In this document: piece by piece, positions 9,428 through 15,118 of the stretch
Layout of the letters: the number at the start of each line of letters is the position of its first letter
Numbering within the stretch: position 1 is the first letter of the stretch
Origin: Hyphomicrobiales bacterium
Lineage (GTDB): Bacteria > Pseudomonadota > Alphaproteobacteria > Rhizobiales > Xanthobacteraceae
Reading direction: 5' to 3'
DNA length: 15,118 nucleotides
Assembly: GCA_017304505.1 (NCBI GenBank)
Contig: JAFKKQ010000326.1
Span: 1-15,118 of the forward strand
The notes under the pieces: generated by a model
Seen by the model: only the letters and a program-made list of their open reading frames with translations
Database searches by the model: none
Told to the model about the DNA's origin: nothing
Position numbers and translations under genes: made by a program

Positions 9428-9589
9428 GACCGGTTTCCTCAACGATAGCCCGCGGGATGCCAATTCTTAATCGGCGGCCGGGCAGAATGACGACCATAAG
9501 TTAAGCAAGTGAAAAGGATAAGGAATTCTTACCCCCTGTCCTCCCTGGCGATGACGCGGCCGCGCCTCGCCACTACAATGGTGCGATCC

Positions 9590-10552
9590 ATGCGGAACGA
9601 TCGCGCCAAGCTCCACCATCCCATCAACGCCGATCGCGCCGCCGCGCAAGATCGCCCCAAAACCTATGTCCTGTCGAGCCGGCCGGTCGATGCGCCGTCG
9701 CTCACCGGCGGCCTGTACCTCGTCGCCACCCCCATCGGGAACCTGCGCGACATCACGCTGCGCGCACTGGAGACGCTGGCTGCCGCCGATGTCATCGCCT
9801 GCGAAGACACGCGGGTGACGCACAAGCTCCTCGATCACTACGGCATAACGACTCCGCTCACGCCCTACCATGAACACAACGCCGCAGCCGCGCGGCCGAA
9901 GCTTTTGGCGCGGCTTGTCGCGGGCGAGACGGTGGCGCTGGTCTCCGACGCGGGCACGCCGCTTGTGTCCGATCCAGGCTTCAAGCTTGTGCGCGACGCC
10001 CGCGAGGCGGGCCACGCCGTGATCGCGGCGCCGGGCGCATCTGCGGCGCTCGCCGCGCTCGTCGTCGCCGGATTGCCGACCGACCGATTCTTCTTCGAGG
10101 GCTTCCTGCCGGCAAAGGACGGCGCGCGGCGCACGCGGATCGCCGAGCTTTCCCCAATTCCGGCAACGCTGATCCTCTACGAAAGCGGCCCGCGCATCGC
10201 CCGCACGCTCGGCGCGCTGGCGGATGGCTTGGGTTCACGCGATGCCGCAGTCTGCCGCGAGCTGACCAAGCTTCATGAAGAAGTCCGCCGCGGCGATCTC
10301 TCCGCCCTCGCCCGCGCTTATGACGAAGGCGCCGAAACGCGCGGCGAATTTGTCATCGTGATCGCGCCGCCCGAAGCCGACGCGACAGCGCCGTCCGACG
10401 ACGACGTCGACGCGCTGCTGCTGCAGGCATTGCAGCACGCCTCGGTGAAGGACGCGGTGAGCGATGTTGCCGCCGCCACCGGCCGGCCGCGCCGCGAGAT
10501 CTATCGGCGCGCGCTGGCCCTCAACGAGAGCGGCGATGACGAAGGGCGATGA
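9590..10552 (+). CDS. rsmI: 16S rRNA (cytidine-1402-2'-O)-methyltransferase RsmI
   Basis: Methylates the ribose of C1402 in the decoding centre of 16S rRNA using SAM. The product is 320 aa from the chosen start. The tetrapyrrole-methylase fold is clear: [20 protein letters not shown] (41-60), [17 protein letters not shown] (70-86), [16 protein letters not shown] (115-130), then AAPGASA and [10 protein letters not shown]-terminal helix-turn-helix-like tail ([11 protein letters not shown]) is typical. The frame is open back to a GTG at 9509 with ATGs at 9551, 9578 and 9590. None has a convincing ribosome site; 9590 gives the usual distance to the [10 protein letters not shown] motif, so the start is uncertain. 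The gene is divergent from the lipoprotein gene and overlaps yraN by 17 nt. Confidence 0.93.
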   Translation: MRNDRAKLHHPINADRAAAQDRPKTYVLSSRPVDAPSLTGGLYLVATPIGNLRDITLRALETLAAADVIACEDTRVTHKLLDHYGITTPLTPYHEHNAAAARPKLLARLVAGETVALVSDAGTPLVSDPGFKLVRDAREAGHAVIAAPGASAALAALVVAGLPTDRFFFEGFLPAKDGARRTRIAELSPIPATLILYESGPRIARTLGALADGLGSRDAAVCRELTKLHEEVRRGDLSALARAYDEGAETRGEFVIVIAPPEADATAPSDDDVDALLLQALQHASVKDAVSDVAAATGRPRREIYRRALALNESGDDEGR

Positions 10553-10925
10553 GCCGCGAGCCCCGCGGCCGGAGCGGGTCGCGGCCTTCCGCACCGGCCT
10601 TTCCGCCGAGAGCCGGGCGGCGGCGCTGCTGGTCGCCAAAGGCTATCGCATCGTGTCGCGGCGTTTCCGCAGCCCTGTCGGCGAGGTGGACATTATCGCG
10701 CGGCGCGGACGCACGCTGATCTTTGTCGAGGTGAAGGCGCGCAGCACGCTCGACGGCGCCGCCGAGTCGCTGCTGCCGCGCCAGCAGCGCCGGATCGCCG
10801 CGGCGGCCGCGGCCTGGCTGGCCAAGTGTCCCGACGATATCGAAAGTCACATCCGCTTCGATGCGATCCTGGTCGCGCCCGGCCGTATCCCCCGGCACAT
10901 CGAAGCCGCGTTCGAGGCAGAGTAA
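10536..10925 (+). CDS. yraN: YraN family protein (UPF0102), nuclease-like
   Basis: Small protein of unknown exact role, 129 aa, from a family with a restriction-endonuclease-like fold. The conserved core is visible: [10 protein letters not shown] (49-58, Glu50 and Asp52) and [11 protein letters not shown] (60-70, Glu65 and Lys67), which together resemble a PD-(D/E)XK nuclease site. The ATG at 10536 overlaps the end of rsmI by 17 nt, so translation is probably coupled. The frame is open upstream, but that part is antisense-like sequence inside rsmI. The rsmI-yraN order is conserved in many proteobacteria. The stop lies 9 bp from that of the convergent chemotaxis gene. Confidence 0.92.
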   Translation: MTKGDEPRAPRPERVAAFRTGLSAESRAAALLVAKGYRIVSRRFRSPVGEVDIIARRGRTLIFVEVKARSTLDGAAESLLPRQQRRIAAAAAAWLAKCPDDIESHIRFDAILVAPGRIPRHIEAAFEAE

Positions 10926-10934
10926 CGTTGAAGA

Positions 10935-12506
10935 TCAGGCCGCGCGCAGCTTGTTCGAGAACATATCGATCTGATCGCGGATGCGCTGCGCCACTGCCGC
11001 GAGTTCCTCCGCCACCGACCGCACGGCGGCCACGCTGGTGCGGGTGTTCTCGGTCACGTCGGACACGCGGCTGACCTCTTCGGCGGTGTCCTGCGTGCGC
11101 CTGGCCGCAACATCGACACTGCGGGCGATCTCCTGCGTGGCCGCACCCTGTTCGGTGACGGCCGCCGCGATCGCGCCGCTGATCGCGCCGATATCGCGGA
11201 TGGTGTGCTCGATCGCTTCGATCGCCGAAATCGAGCGCTGGGTGGCGTGCTGCATGTCGGCGATCTGCTTGGCGATGTCCTCGGTCGCCTTCGCGGTCTG
11301 GCCGGCCAGCGCCTTGACCTCGCCGGCGACGACCGCGAAGCCGCGCCCGGCCTCGCCGGCGCGCGCCGCCTCGATGGTGGCGTTGAGCGCCAGCAGGTTG
11401 GTCTGCTCGGCGATATCGGTGATGAGGCTGACGACATCGCCGATACGCTTGGCGGCTTCGTTCAGCTCCTGTACCGCGACGTTGGTTCGCTCGGCCTCGC
11501 CGACGGCCTTCTCGGCGATGGCATTGGAATGCGCCACCTGACGGTCGATCTCCATCACCGAGGCCGCAAGTTCGTCGGTGGCCGAGGCGATGTCGCGCAC
11601 GTTGGCGGATGCTTCCGCGGAAGCGTTGGTGGCGCCCTCGGTGCGATGGGCGGCACGATCCGCGGTCTTGGATAGTTGCGTCGCGGAATCCAGCACCTGC
11701 TCGCTGATGGAGCCAAGCTCCACGATGCTGCGCTCGATCGACGACGCGAACGCCGCGATTTCCGCCGAGAGATATTCCTGGCGCGCGGTGCGCGCTTCGG
11801 CATTCTGCATGACCGCGGTGTTGAGTTGCTGATTGCGAAGCATTGCCGTTTTGAACACGCCGATGGAGCGCGACAACGCGCCGATCTCGTCCATGCGCGA
11901 CGCATAGGGCACGTCGACATCGTCGCCGCCGGCGACCGCTTCGGTGACGCGCGTCACGGCGGCAAGCGGGCGGGCCACGGCCCGCCAAAGGAACAGCGCG
12001 CCCAACGCGGCGACCAACACCGCGGCGCCGCTCAGGACGATCATCAGCCATGATGTGAGGGAAGCGTCCGCGTTGGTTCTGACGTACACCTCGCGCGCCT
12101 TTTGCGCGTAGGACGCCGCCGCCGCCGCGAGATCGCGGTTCAGGGTTTGGCGGCCCGTCCGATTGGTCTCGTTGTTGCCCCAGCGGCGGGCAGCGGCCCG
12201 CCAGCGCCCGAGCTCTCCTTGAATCTGCTCGTTGTACCGCGTCAGATCGTCGGCATAGGGCTTGGCGGCCGAGGCGTCGGGCGACATATAAATCCCGCGC
12301 GATTCCATCACCACCGCATAGATCAGGCTGTTGATGCGCTCGACATGCTGCGCATTCGCCAGGGCCGCCTCGAACTCTCCGGTCAAAGCCACGTGCCGTT
12401 GCGTCGAAACGAACGCCACCAGCGCCAGCGCCACGATCATGGTGGCGAGCAAGGCGAAGATCGCGTAAAGCTTGCCGGCGATCGAAAGCCTTAACATGCG
12501 ACCCAT
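10935..12506 (-). CDS. Methyl-accepting chemotaxis protein
   Basis: Membrane chemoreceptor of 523 aa that would signal through CheW and CheA. Order of parts: transmembrane helix 1 at about 13-33, a periplasmic helical sensor of about 118 residues (4-helix-bundle size), transmembrane helix 2 at about 152-174, HAMP at 175-221, then a long coiled-coil signalling domain. Its hairpin tip is the family-defining [20 protein letters not shown] followed by [18 protein letters not shown] (364-400). There is no C-terminal CheR/CheB-tethering pentapeptide. No other che genes are here, so it is an orphan receptor with unknown ligand. The start is taken as ATG 12504-12506; ATG 12495-12497 is an alternative. 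The frame stays open back to 12794, but that part is antisense to gshB and is not used. It interrupts the usual proximity of yraN and gshB. Confidence 0.94.
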   Translation of the reverse strand: MGRMLRLSIAGKLYAIFALLATMIVALALVAFVSTQRHVALTGEFEAALANAQHVERINSLIYAVVMESRGIYMSPDASAAKPYADDLTRYNEQIQGELGRWRAAARRWGNNETNRTGRQTLNRDLAAAAASYAQKAREVYVRTNADASLTSWLMIVLSGAAVLVAALGALFLWRAVARPLAAVTRVTEAVAGGDDVDVPYASRMDEIGALSRSIGVFKTAMLRNQQLNTAVMQNAEARTARQEYLSAEIAAFASSIERSIVELGSISEQVLDSATQLSKTADRAAHRTEGATNASAEASANVRDIASATDELAASVMEIDRQVAHSNAIAEKAVGEAERTNVAVQELNEAAKRIGDVVSLITDIAEQTNLLALNATIEAARAGEAGRGFAVVAGEVKALAGQTAKATEDIAKQIADMQHATQRSISAIEAIEHTIRDIGAISGAIAAAVTEQGAATQEIARSVDVAARRTQDTAEEVSRVSDVTENTRTSVAAVRSVAEELAAVAQRIRDQIDMFSNKLRAA

Positions 12507-12549
12507 TCGTGCCCCCGCGACAATCCCGCGGCAGATTGCCGTCAAGGTG

Positions 12550-12564
12550 TTAACTCCCCGTTTA
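12550..12564. promoter_or_regulatory. Near-match to a CtrA site between the chemoreceptor gene and gshB
   Basis: TTAA (12550-12553), 7 bases, then TTTA (12561-12564) differs by one base from the CtrA consensus TTAA-N7-TTAA. It is 44 bp upstream of the chemoreceptor start and 30 bp upstream of gshB. CtrA controls motility genes in many alphaproteobacteria, so the chemoreceptor is the likelier target. AT-rich intergenic sequence makes chance matches common. Confidence 0.3.
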
Positions 12565-12593
12565 CACTGTGGGCCGAGGCGCGGAGATTCCCG

Positions 12594-13538
12594 ATGACAT
12601 TGAACGTTGCGGTGCAGATGGACCCGATCGAGCGGATCAACGTCCGCGGCGATTCCACTCTCGCGCTGCTTTTGGAAGCCCAAGCCCGCGGCCACCGGCT
12701 CAGCTATTACACGCCGGACAAGCTGGCGATGGCGTCCGATGGCGTGTTCGCTGCGGTGCGCCCGCTCACAGTGCGCGACCAGGTCGGCGATCATTTCACG
12801 CTCGGCGAGGCCAAGCGCACGGCGCTGTCATCCTTCGATGTGGTGCTGATGCGGCAGGATCCGCCGTTCGATCTCAACTACATCACCGCGACGCACCTGC
12901 TCGAGCGCATCCATCCGAAGACATTGGTGGTGAACGATCCGGCCGCCGTGCGCAACGCGCCGGAAAAGATGTTCGTCACCGAGTTTCCGCAACTCATGCC
13001 GCCGACGCTGATCACCCGCGACCTCACCGAGATCAAGGCATTCCGCGCCGAGCACGGCGACATCGTGATGAAGCCGCTCTACGGCCACGGCGGCGGCGGC
13101 GTGTTCCGTCTGACCAGGGACGATCTCAACTTCGGCTCGCTCTACGACTTGTTCGCGGCAACCTTCCGCGAGCCGTGGGTGATCCAGAAATTCCTGCCCG
13201 CCGTGCGCGACGGCGACAAGCGCATCATCCTGGTGGACGGCGAATATGCCGGCGCGGTGAACCGCGTACCCGCCGACGACGATCTGCGCTCCAACATGGT
13301 GCGCGGCGGCGCGCCCAAGGAAACCGACCTGACGCCGCGCGAACGCGAAATCTGCCAAACCATCGGCCCGGCATTGCGCGAGCGCGGGCTGATCTTCGTC
13401 GGCATCGACGTGATCGGTGGGCTTCTCACCGAGATCAATGTCACCTCGCCGACCGGCATCCGCGCCATCAAGAATTTCGGCGGCCCCGACGGCGCGGCGA
13501 TGATCTGGGACCGCATCGAGGCCAAGCGCCCCGGTTGA
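12594..13538 (+). CDS. gshB: Glutathione synthetase
   Basis: ATP-grasp enzyme joining gamma-glutamylcysteine and glycine, the last step of glutathione synthesis in the cytoplasm. The product is 314 aa, standard for the bacterial type. Landmarks are [20 protein letters not shown] near the start, [15 protein letters not shown] (83-97), the Gly-rich ATP loop [12 protein letters not shown] (160-171), GIDVIGG (270-276) and the metal and substrate segment [12 protein letters not shown] (279-290). The ATG at 12594 has GGAG at 12583-12586 with a 7-nt spacer. It is divergent from the chemoreceptor gene and ends 3 bp before the stop of the next minus-strand ORF. It is the last clearly core gene before base composition changes. 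Confidence 0.97.
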   Translation: MTLNVAVQMDPIERINVRGDSTLALLLEAQARGHRLSYYTPDKLAMASDGVFAAVRPLTVRDQVGDHFTLGEAKRTALSSFDVVLMRQDPPFDLNYITATHLLERIHPKTLVVNDPAAVRNAPEKMFVTEFPQLMPPTLITRDLTEIKAFRAEHGDIVMKPLYGHGGGGVFRLTRDDLNFGSLYDLFAATFREPWVIQKFLPAVRDGDKRIILVDGEYAGAVNRVPADDDLRSNMVRGGAPKETDLTPREREICQTIGPALRERGLIFVGIDVIGGLLTEINVTSPTGIRAIKNFGGPDGAAMIWDRIEAKRPG

Positions 13539-13541
13539 ATC

Positions 13542-13727
13542 TCAGCTTGCCGTGCCGAACGGCTCAGGCTCGCCGACATCGACCATGAAAACCAGGCGCT
13601 GCTTGCCCGGTTCGAAGTGCTGCACGGCTGCGATCAACTCCTCGACCTCGTAGCCCGCGGCCTGCGCATCCAACCGTGCTTCGCGGGCTTGCCGCACCTG
13701 CATTTCCACAGCCTTCAGATCGATCAT
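13542..13727 (-). CDS. Small protein of unknown function (61 aa), possibly SOS-controlled
   Basis: I do not recognise it. The product MIDLKAVEMQVRQAREARLD... has an N-terminal charged helix (about 1-32), a short acidic stretch EVEELIAAVQHFEPGK and a hydrophobic strand RLVFMVDVG. It is soluble, with no membrane segment. The ATG at 13725-13727 is preceded by GAGGAAG, a good ribosome site; an earlier start at 13823 in the same frame would run into the LexA box and is less likely. A LexA-type box lies 88-102 bp upstream, and a weak -35/-10 pair (TTGCAG, 17 bp, TAAATG at 13795-13800) reads toward this gene with the box over its -35. Control by LexA is therefore possible. Confidence 0.6.
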   Translation of the reverse strand: MIDLKAVEMQVRQAREARLDAQAAGYEVEELIAAVQHFEPGKQRLVFMVDVGEPEPFGTAS

Positions 13728-13814
13728 CGCAGGCTTCCTCGGCGTTTGCTCCAGGTGTTCCCGGAGCGTCCTTGATTCGCGCGGCGGCGATTCACATTTA
13801 GCCCGGGTCATTTT

Positions 13815-13829
13815 GTTCTGCAAATGTTC
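13815..13829. promoter_or_regulatory. LexA (SOS) box of alphaproteobacterial type
   Basis: GTTCTGCAAATGTTC is a perfect GTTC-N7-GTTC direct repeat, the alphaproteobacterial LexA operator. It sits between two divergent small ORFs, 88 bp from the left one (start 13727) and 95 bp from the right one (start 13925). On the minus strand it covers a possible -35. Which ORF it controls cannot be settled from sequence. Confidence 0.65.
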
Positions 13830-13924
13830 TTGTACGCTGTCGGGGATTGTGTACTTCGCAAACCCAACGCTTGACTCTGAATCCAGGGTTGTGCCGATTC
13901 ATGGTGCAACCAGGAGATTCGTCA

Positions 13925-14164
13925 ATGACCCCAGACCAATTAAGAGAGCGCATGAAAGCCAATCCATTCGCCCCAGTGGGCGCGACACCTGATCTTCGGA
14001 TCGCGTCGGCTTTGGAGTATGTGGCTTTCTATCTGGGAGAAATCGAAGCCCATTTGTCGGTGATCGCCTCCGAAACGCGCCCAAACGCGGCTAATGCAAC
14101 AAAGACGGCCGGGGCTCTAATGAAGCTAGCGGAGATGCTACCGACCCTTTTAGCCAAGCGATGA
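13925..14164 (+). CDS. Small protein of unknown function (79 aa)
   Basis: No family recognised. The product MTPDQLRERMKANPFAPVGA... has an N-terminal helix, a central LRIASALEYVAFYLGEIEAHL helix with amphipathic character, and a C-terminal AGALMKLAEMLPTLLAKR helix. It looks like a small helical cytoplasmic protein. The ATG at 13925 has a strong AGGAG at 13912-13916 with an 8-nt spacer, the best evidence that it is real. A longer frame from 13847 lacks a ribosome site. Base composition is clearly less GC-rich than the gshB region. Its last 74 bases are antisense to a minus-strand ORF ending at 14091. Confidence 0.6.
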   Translation: MTPDQLRERMKANPFAPVGATPDLRIASALEYVAFYLGEIEAHLSVIASETRPNAANATKTAGALMKLAEMLPTLLAKR

Positions 14165-14282
14165 CTTCCACGCGCTCGGTGTCGGAGAGGTCGTCCCAAC
14201 AATCCCGTATCGCCACAGCCGTGGCTAGCGGCACCTGACGGCAGAAAAACTCATTCAAACGAGGCCTCGCCCGACCCTTCAT
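14091..14282 (-). CDS. Small protein of unknown function (63 aa), coupled to the ORF before it
   Basis: Unrecognised. The sequence MKGRARPRLNEFFCRQVPLA... includes a plausible helical part AIRDCWDDLSDTERVEVIAW and a low-complexity tail. Its ATG follows the upstream stop in the pattern TAGCATG, with one base between stop and start, typical of translational coupling. The 3' end runs 74 bases into the opposite-strand ORF at 13925-14164, so at least one of the two could be spurious. Confidence 0.4.
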   Translation of the reverse strand: MKGRARPRLNEFFCRQVPLATAVAIRDCWDDLSDTERVEVIAWLKGSVASPLASLEPRPSLLH

Positions 14283-14283
14283 G

Positions 14284-14454
14284 CTAGCGCTTCTTGCGAT
14301 GTGCTGGCCTTTTAGGCGCAGCTTTGGGCTCTGGTGACGGCTTATGCCGCGCCACGCGCCTCAATGTCTCATTGAAGCGACCCTCGGTTTCTTCAACCTC
14401 TAGTTCACGCGCCATGTCGCGGAATTTTTGAATTTGGGTTTTCTTAGAAGCCAT
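14284..14454 (-). CDS. Small basic-tailed protein of unknown function (56 aa)
   Basis: The product MASKKTQIQKFRDMARELEV... starts with a basic helix, then an acidic ELEVEETEGRFNETLRRVAR helix and a Lys/Pro-rich tail ending PKRPAHRKKR. It resembles, from memory only, short conserved proteins of unknown function common in alphaproteobacteria. The basic tail would suit nucleic-acid binding. The ATG at 14452-14454 is chosen; a TTG at 14475 in frame would add 7 residues and nearly touch the DUF3800 start. It is divergent from the DUF3800 gene with only 23 bp between start codons, and followed at once by the 63-aa ORF. Confidence 0.55.
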   Translation of the reverse strand: MASKKTQIQKFRDMARELEVEETEGRFNETLRRVARHKPSPEPKAAPKRPAHRKKR

Positions 14455-14477
14455 GGGCGACCCTGGTTGGCACAAAA

Positions 14478-15118
14478 ATGCAATACATCATCTATTGCGA
14501 CGAATCCGAGGATAGGGGGAGATTCTACTCCAACTTCTATGGCGGCGCGCTGATCAAGGCGGCCGACAGGCAGCCTATTGAGGAGGCTCTAAATACTGCC
14601 AGAGACGGCATTAACGGCGAAGCCAAATGGACGAAGATCACCGAGCAGGACGAGAACGCCTACGTTGAGTTTGTGACGGAATTCTTCGATCTGATTGAAG
14701 GTGGCGACGTCAAGATGCGAGTGATGTTCACTCAGAACATCCACAACACCGACCATCTACAAGACGAATACGAAGAAGACGCCAAATATTACAAACTCTA
14801 CTATCAGTTCATCAAACATGCGTTCGGGCTAATGTTCTGCAACGAGGACAAGCAGAACATAAACCACCTGGCAATCTACCTAGATGACGCTCCAGACACC
14901 CAAGAAAAACTCGATAATTTCAAGAATTACCTGGCCAGCCTTTCGTCTCTGCCTGATTTCTTTGAATCGAAGATTAGAATCGACAAGCAAGATGTTTCCG
15001 AGGTCAATTCAAAACGACACGTTATTCTTCAAGCTGTCGATGTGGTGATGGGCGCGATTCAGTTCAGACTGAATGAGCACCATCGCGCAATTCCTAAAGG
15101 CAAGAGGCGTCGAGGCAA
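14478..15118 (+). CDS. DUF3800-like protein, N-terminal part
   Basis: The first 213 codons are present; the gene continues past the right edge. The N-terminus MQYIIYCDESEDRGRFYSNF, then GEAKW (47-51), AIYLDDAPD (132-140) and HVILQAVDVVMGA (181-193) match the layout of DUF3800 proteins. I recall that family as having an RNase-H-like fold; Asp8, Glu48, Asp136/137 and Asp188 would be candidate metal ligands. Its biochemical role is not established, and members are often found in variable or mobile regions. The ATG has no Shine-Dalgarno sequence, and an inverted repeat covers the start. Base composition is markedly lower in GC: 21 of 60 at 14761-14820, against 42 of 60 at 13081-13140 in gshB. This suggests horizontal acquisition. 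Confidence 0.7.
   Translation, partial: MQYIIYCDESEDRGRFYSNFYGGALIKAADRQPIEEALNTARDGINGEAKWTKITEQDENAYVEFVTEFFDLIEGGDVKMRVMFTQNIHNTDHLQDEYEEDAKYYKLYYQFIKHAFGLMFCNEDKQNINHLAIYLDDAPDTQEKLDNFKNYLASLSSLPDFFESKIRIDKQDVSEVNSKRHVILQAVDVVMGAIQFRLNEHHRAIPKGKRRRG
14480..14498. repeat. Inverted repeat GCAATA-N7-TATTGC over the DUF3800 start
   Basis: GCAATACATCATCTATTGC is a perfect 6-bp inverted repeat with a 7-bp centre. It begins at the last base of the DUF3800 start codon and lies 26 bp from the start of the divergent 56-aa ORF. Spacing and place suit a dimeric repressor operator; it could also be a chance feature of the codons for QYIIYC. Confidence 0.35.

Noticed and set aside
9428..9463. TTG start for the LpoA-like lipoprotein
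   Set aside because: The ATG at 9425-9427 has GAGG 9 nt upstream and gives a normal lipoprotein signal peptide.
10693..12051. 452-codon minus-strand frame through the chemoreceptor gene
   Set aside because: It is a shifted-frame shadow of the chemoreceptor with extreme Arg content and it also runs into yraN on the opposite strand.
12507..12794. In-frame N-terminal extension of the chemoreceptor
   Set aside because: It is antisense to gshB and would put about 96 non-family residues before the first membrane helix.
13861..13890. AACCC and GGGTT pair upstream of the 79-aa ORF as a hairpin
   Set aside because: Only 5 bp with a 20-nt loop; not enough to support a functional element.

Overview
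The window is GC-rich and densely coding over its first 13.5 kb. It looks like a chromosomal segment of an alphaproteobacterium, most likely Hyphomicrobiales near the Bradyrhizobium, Rhodopseudomonas or Pseudolabrys group. The lineage call is inferred from protein sequences, from the gene order (rph-rdgB-hemW divergent from an hrcA/grpE/dnaK stress cluster; an LpoA-like lipoprotein divergent from rsmI-yraN; gshB further on) and from regulatory motifs of alphaproteobacterial type (an RpoH promoter CTTG-N17-CCTATATGAG before dnaK; a LexA box GTTC-N7-GTTC after gshB).

Layout, left to right. (1) 1-5510: protein quality control on the minus strand. It holds the 5' third of dnaK, grpE and the repressor gene hrcA. 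A dienelactone-hydrolase-family gene sits between hrcA and grpE, and a LigI-like amidohydrolase gene precedes hrcA. A plus-strand gene for an exported protein of unknown function lies between dnaK and grpE and appears broken by a frameshift at a GCAGCC triplet repeat. (2) 5636-8203: an apparent plus-strand operon rph-rdgB-hemW (RNase PH, dITP/XTP pyrophosphatase, HemW radical-SAM protein), with genes 3 nt apart or overlapping. (3) 8207-10925: an LpoA-like lipoprotein gene (minus), then rsmI and yraN (plus, overlapping). (4) 10935-12506: a methyl-accepting chemotaxis protein gene (minus), divergent from gshB (12594-13538, plus).

(5) 13542-15118 changes character. Base composition becomes AT-richer, the genes are short and mostly of unknown function, and a perfect alphaproteobacterial LexA (SOS) box lies between two divergent small ORFs. 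The window ends inside a gene whose product resembles DUF3800 proteins. Next to it, on the opposite strand, are two tightly coupled small ORFs, and an inverted repeat covers the DUF3800 start codon. This end looks like the edge of a horizontally acquired or variable segment and is the part most likely to hold something undescribed.

Functionally, the core part is housekeeping: DnaK and GrpE fold proteins under RpoH control, and HrcA is a second heat-shock regulator with no complete CIRCE site visible here. Rph matures tRNA, RdgB cleans the nucleotide pool, HemW handles heme, RsmI methylates 16S rRNA and GshB makes glutathione. No tRNA, rRNA, CRISPR array, insertion sequence or strong intrinsic terminator was seen.
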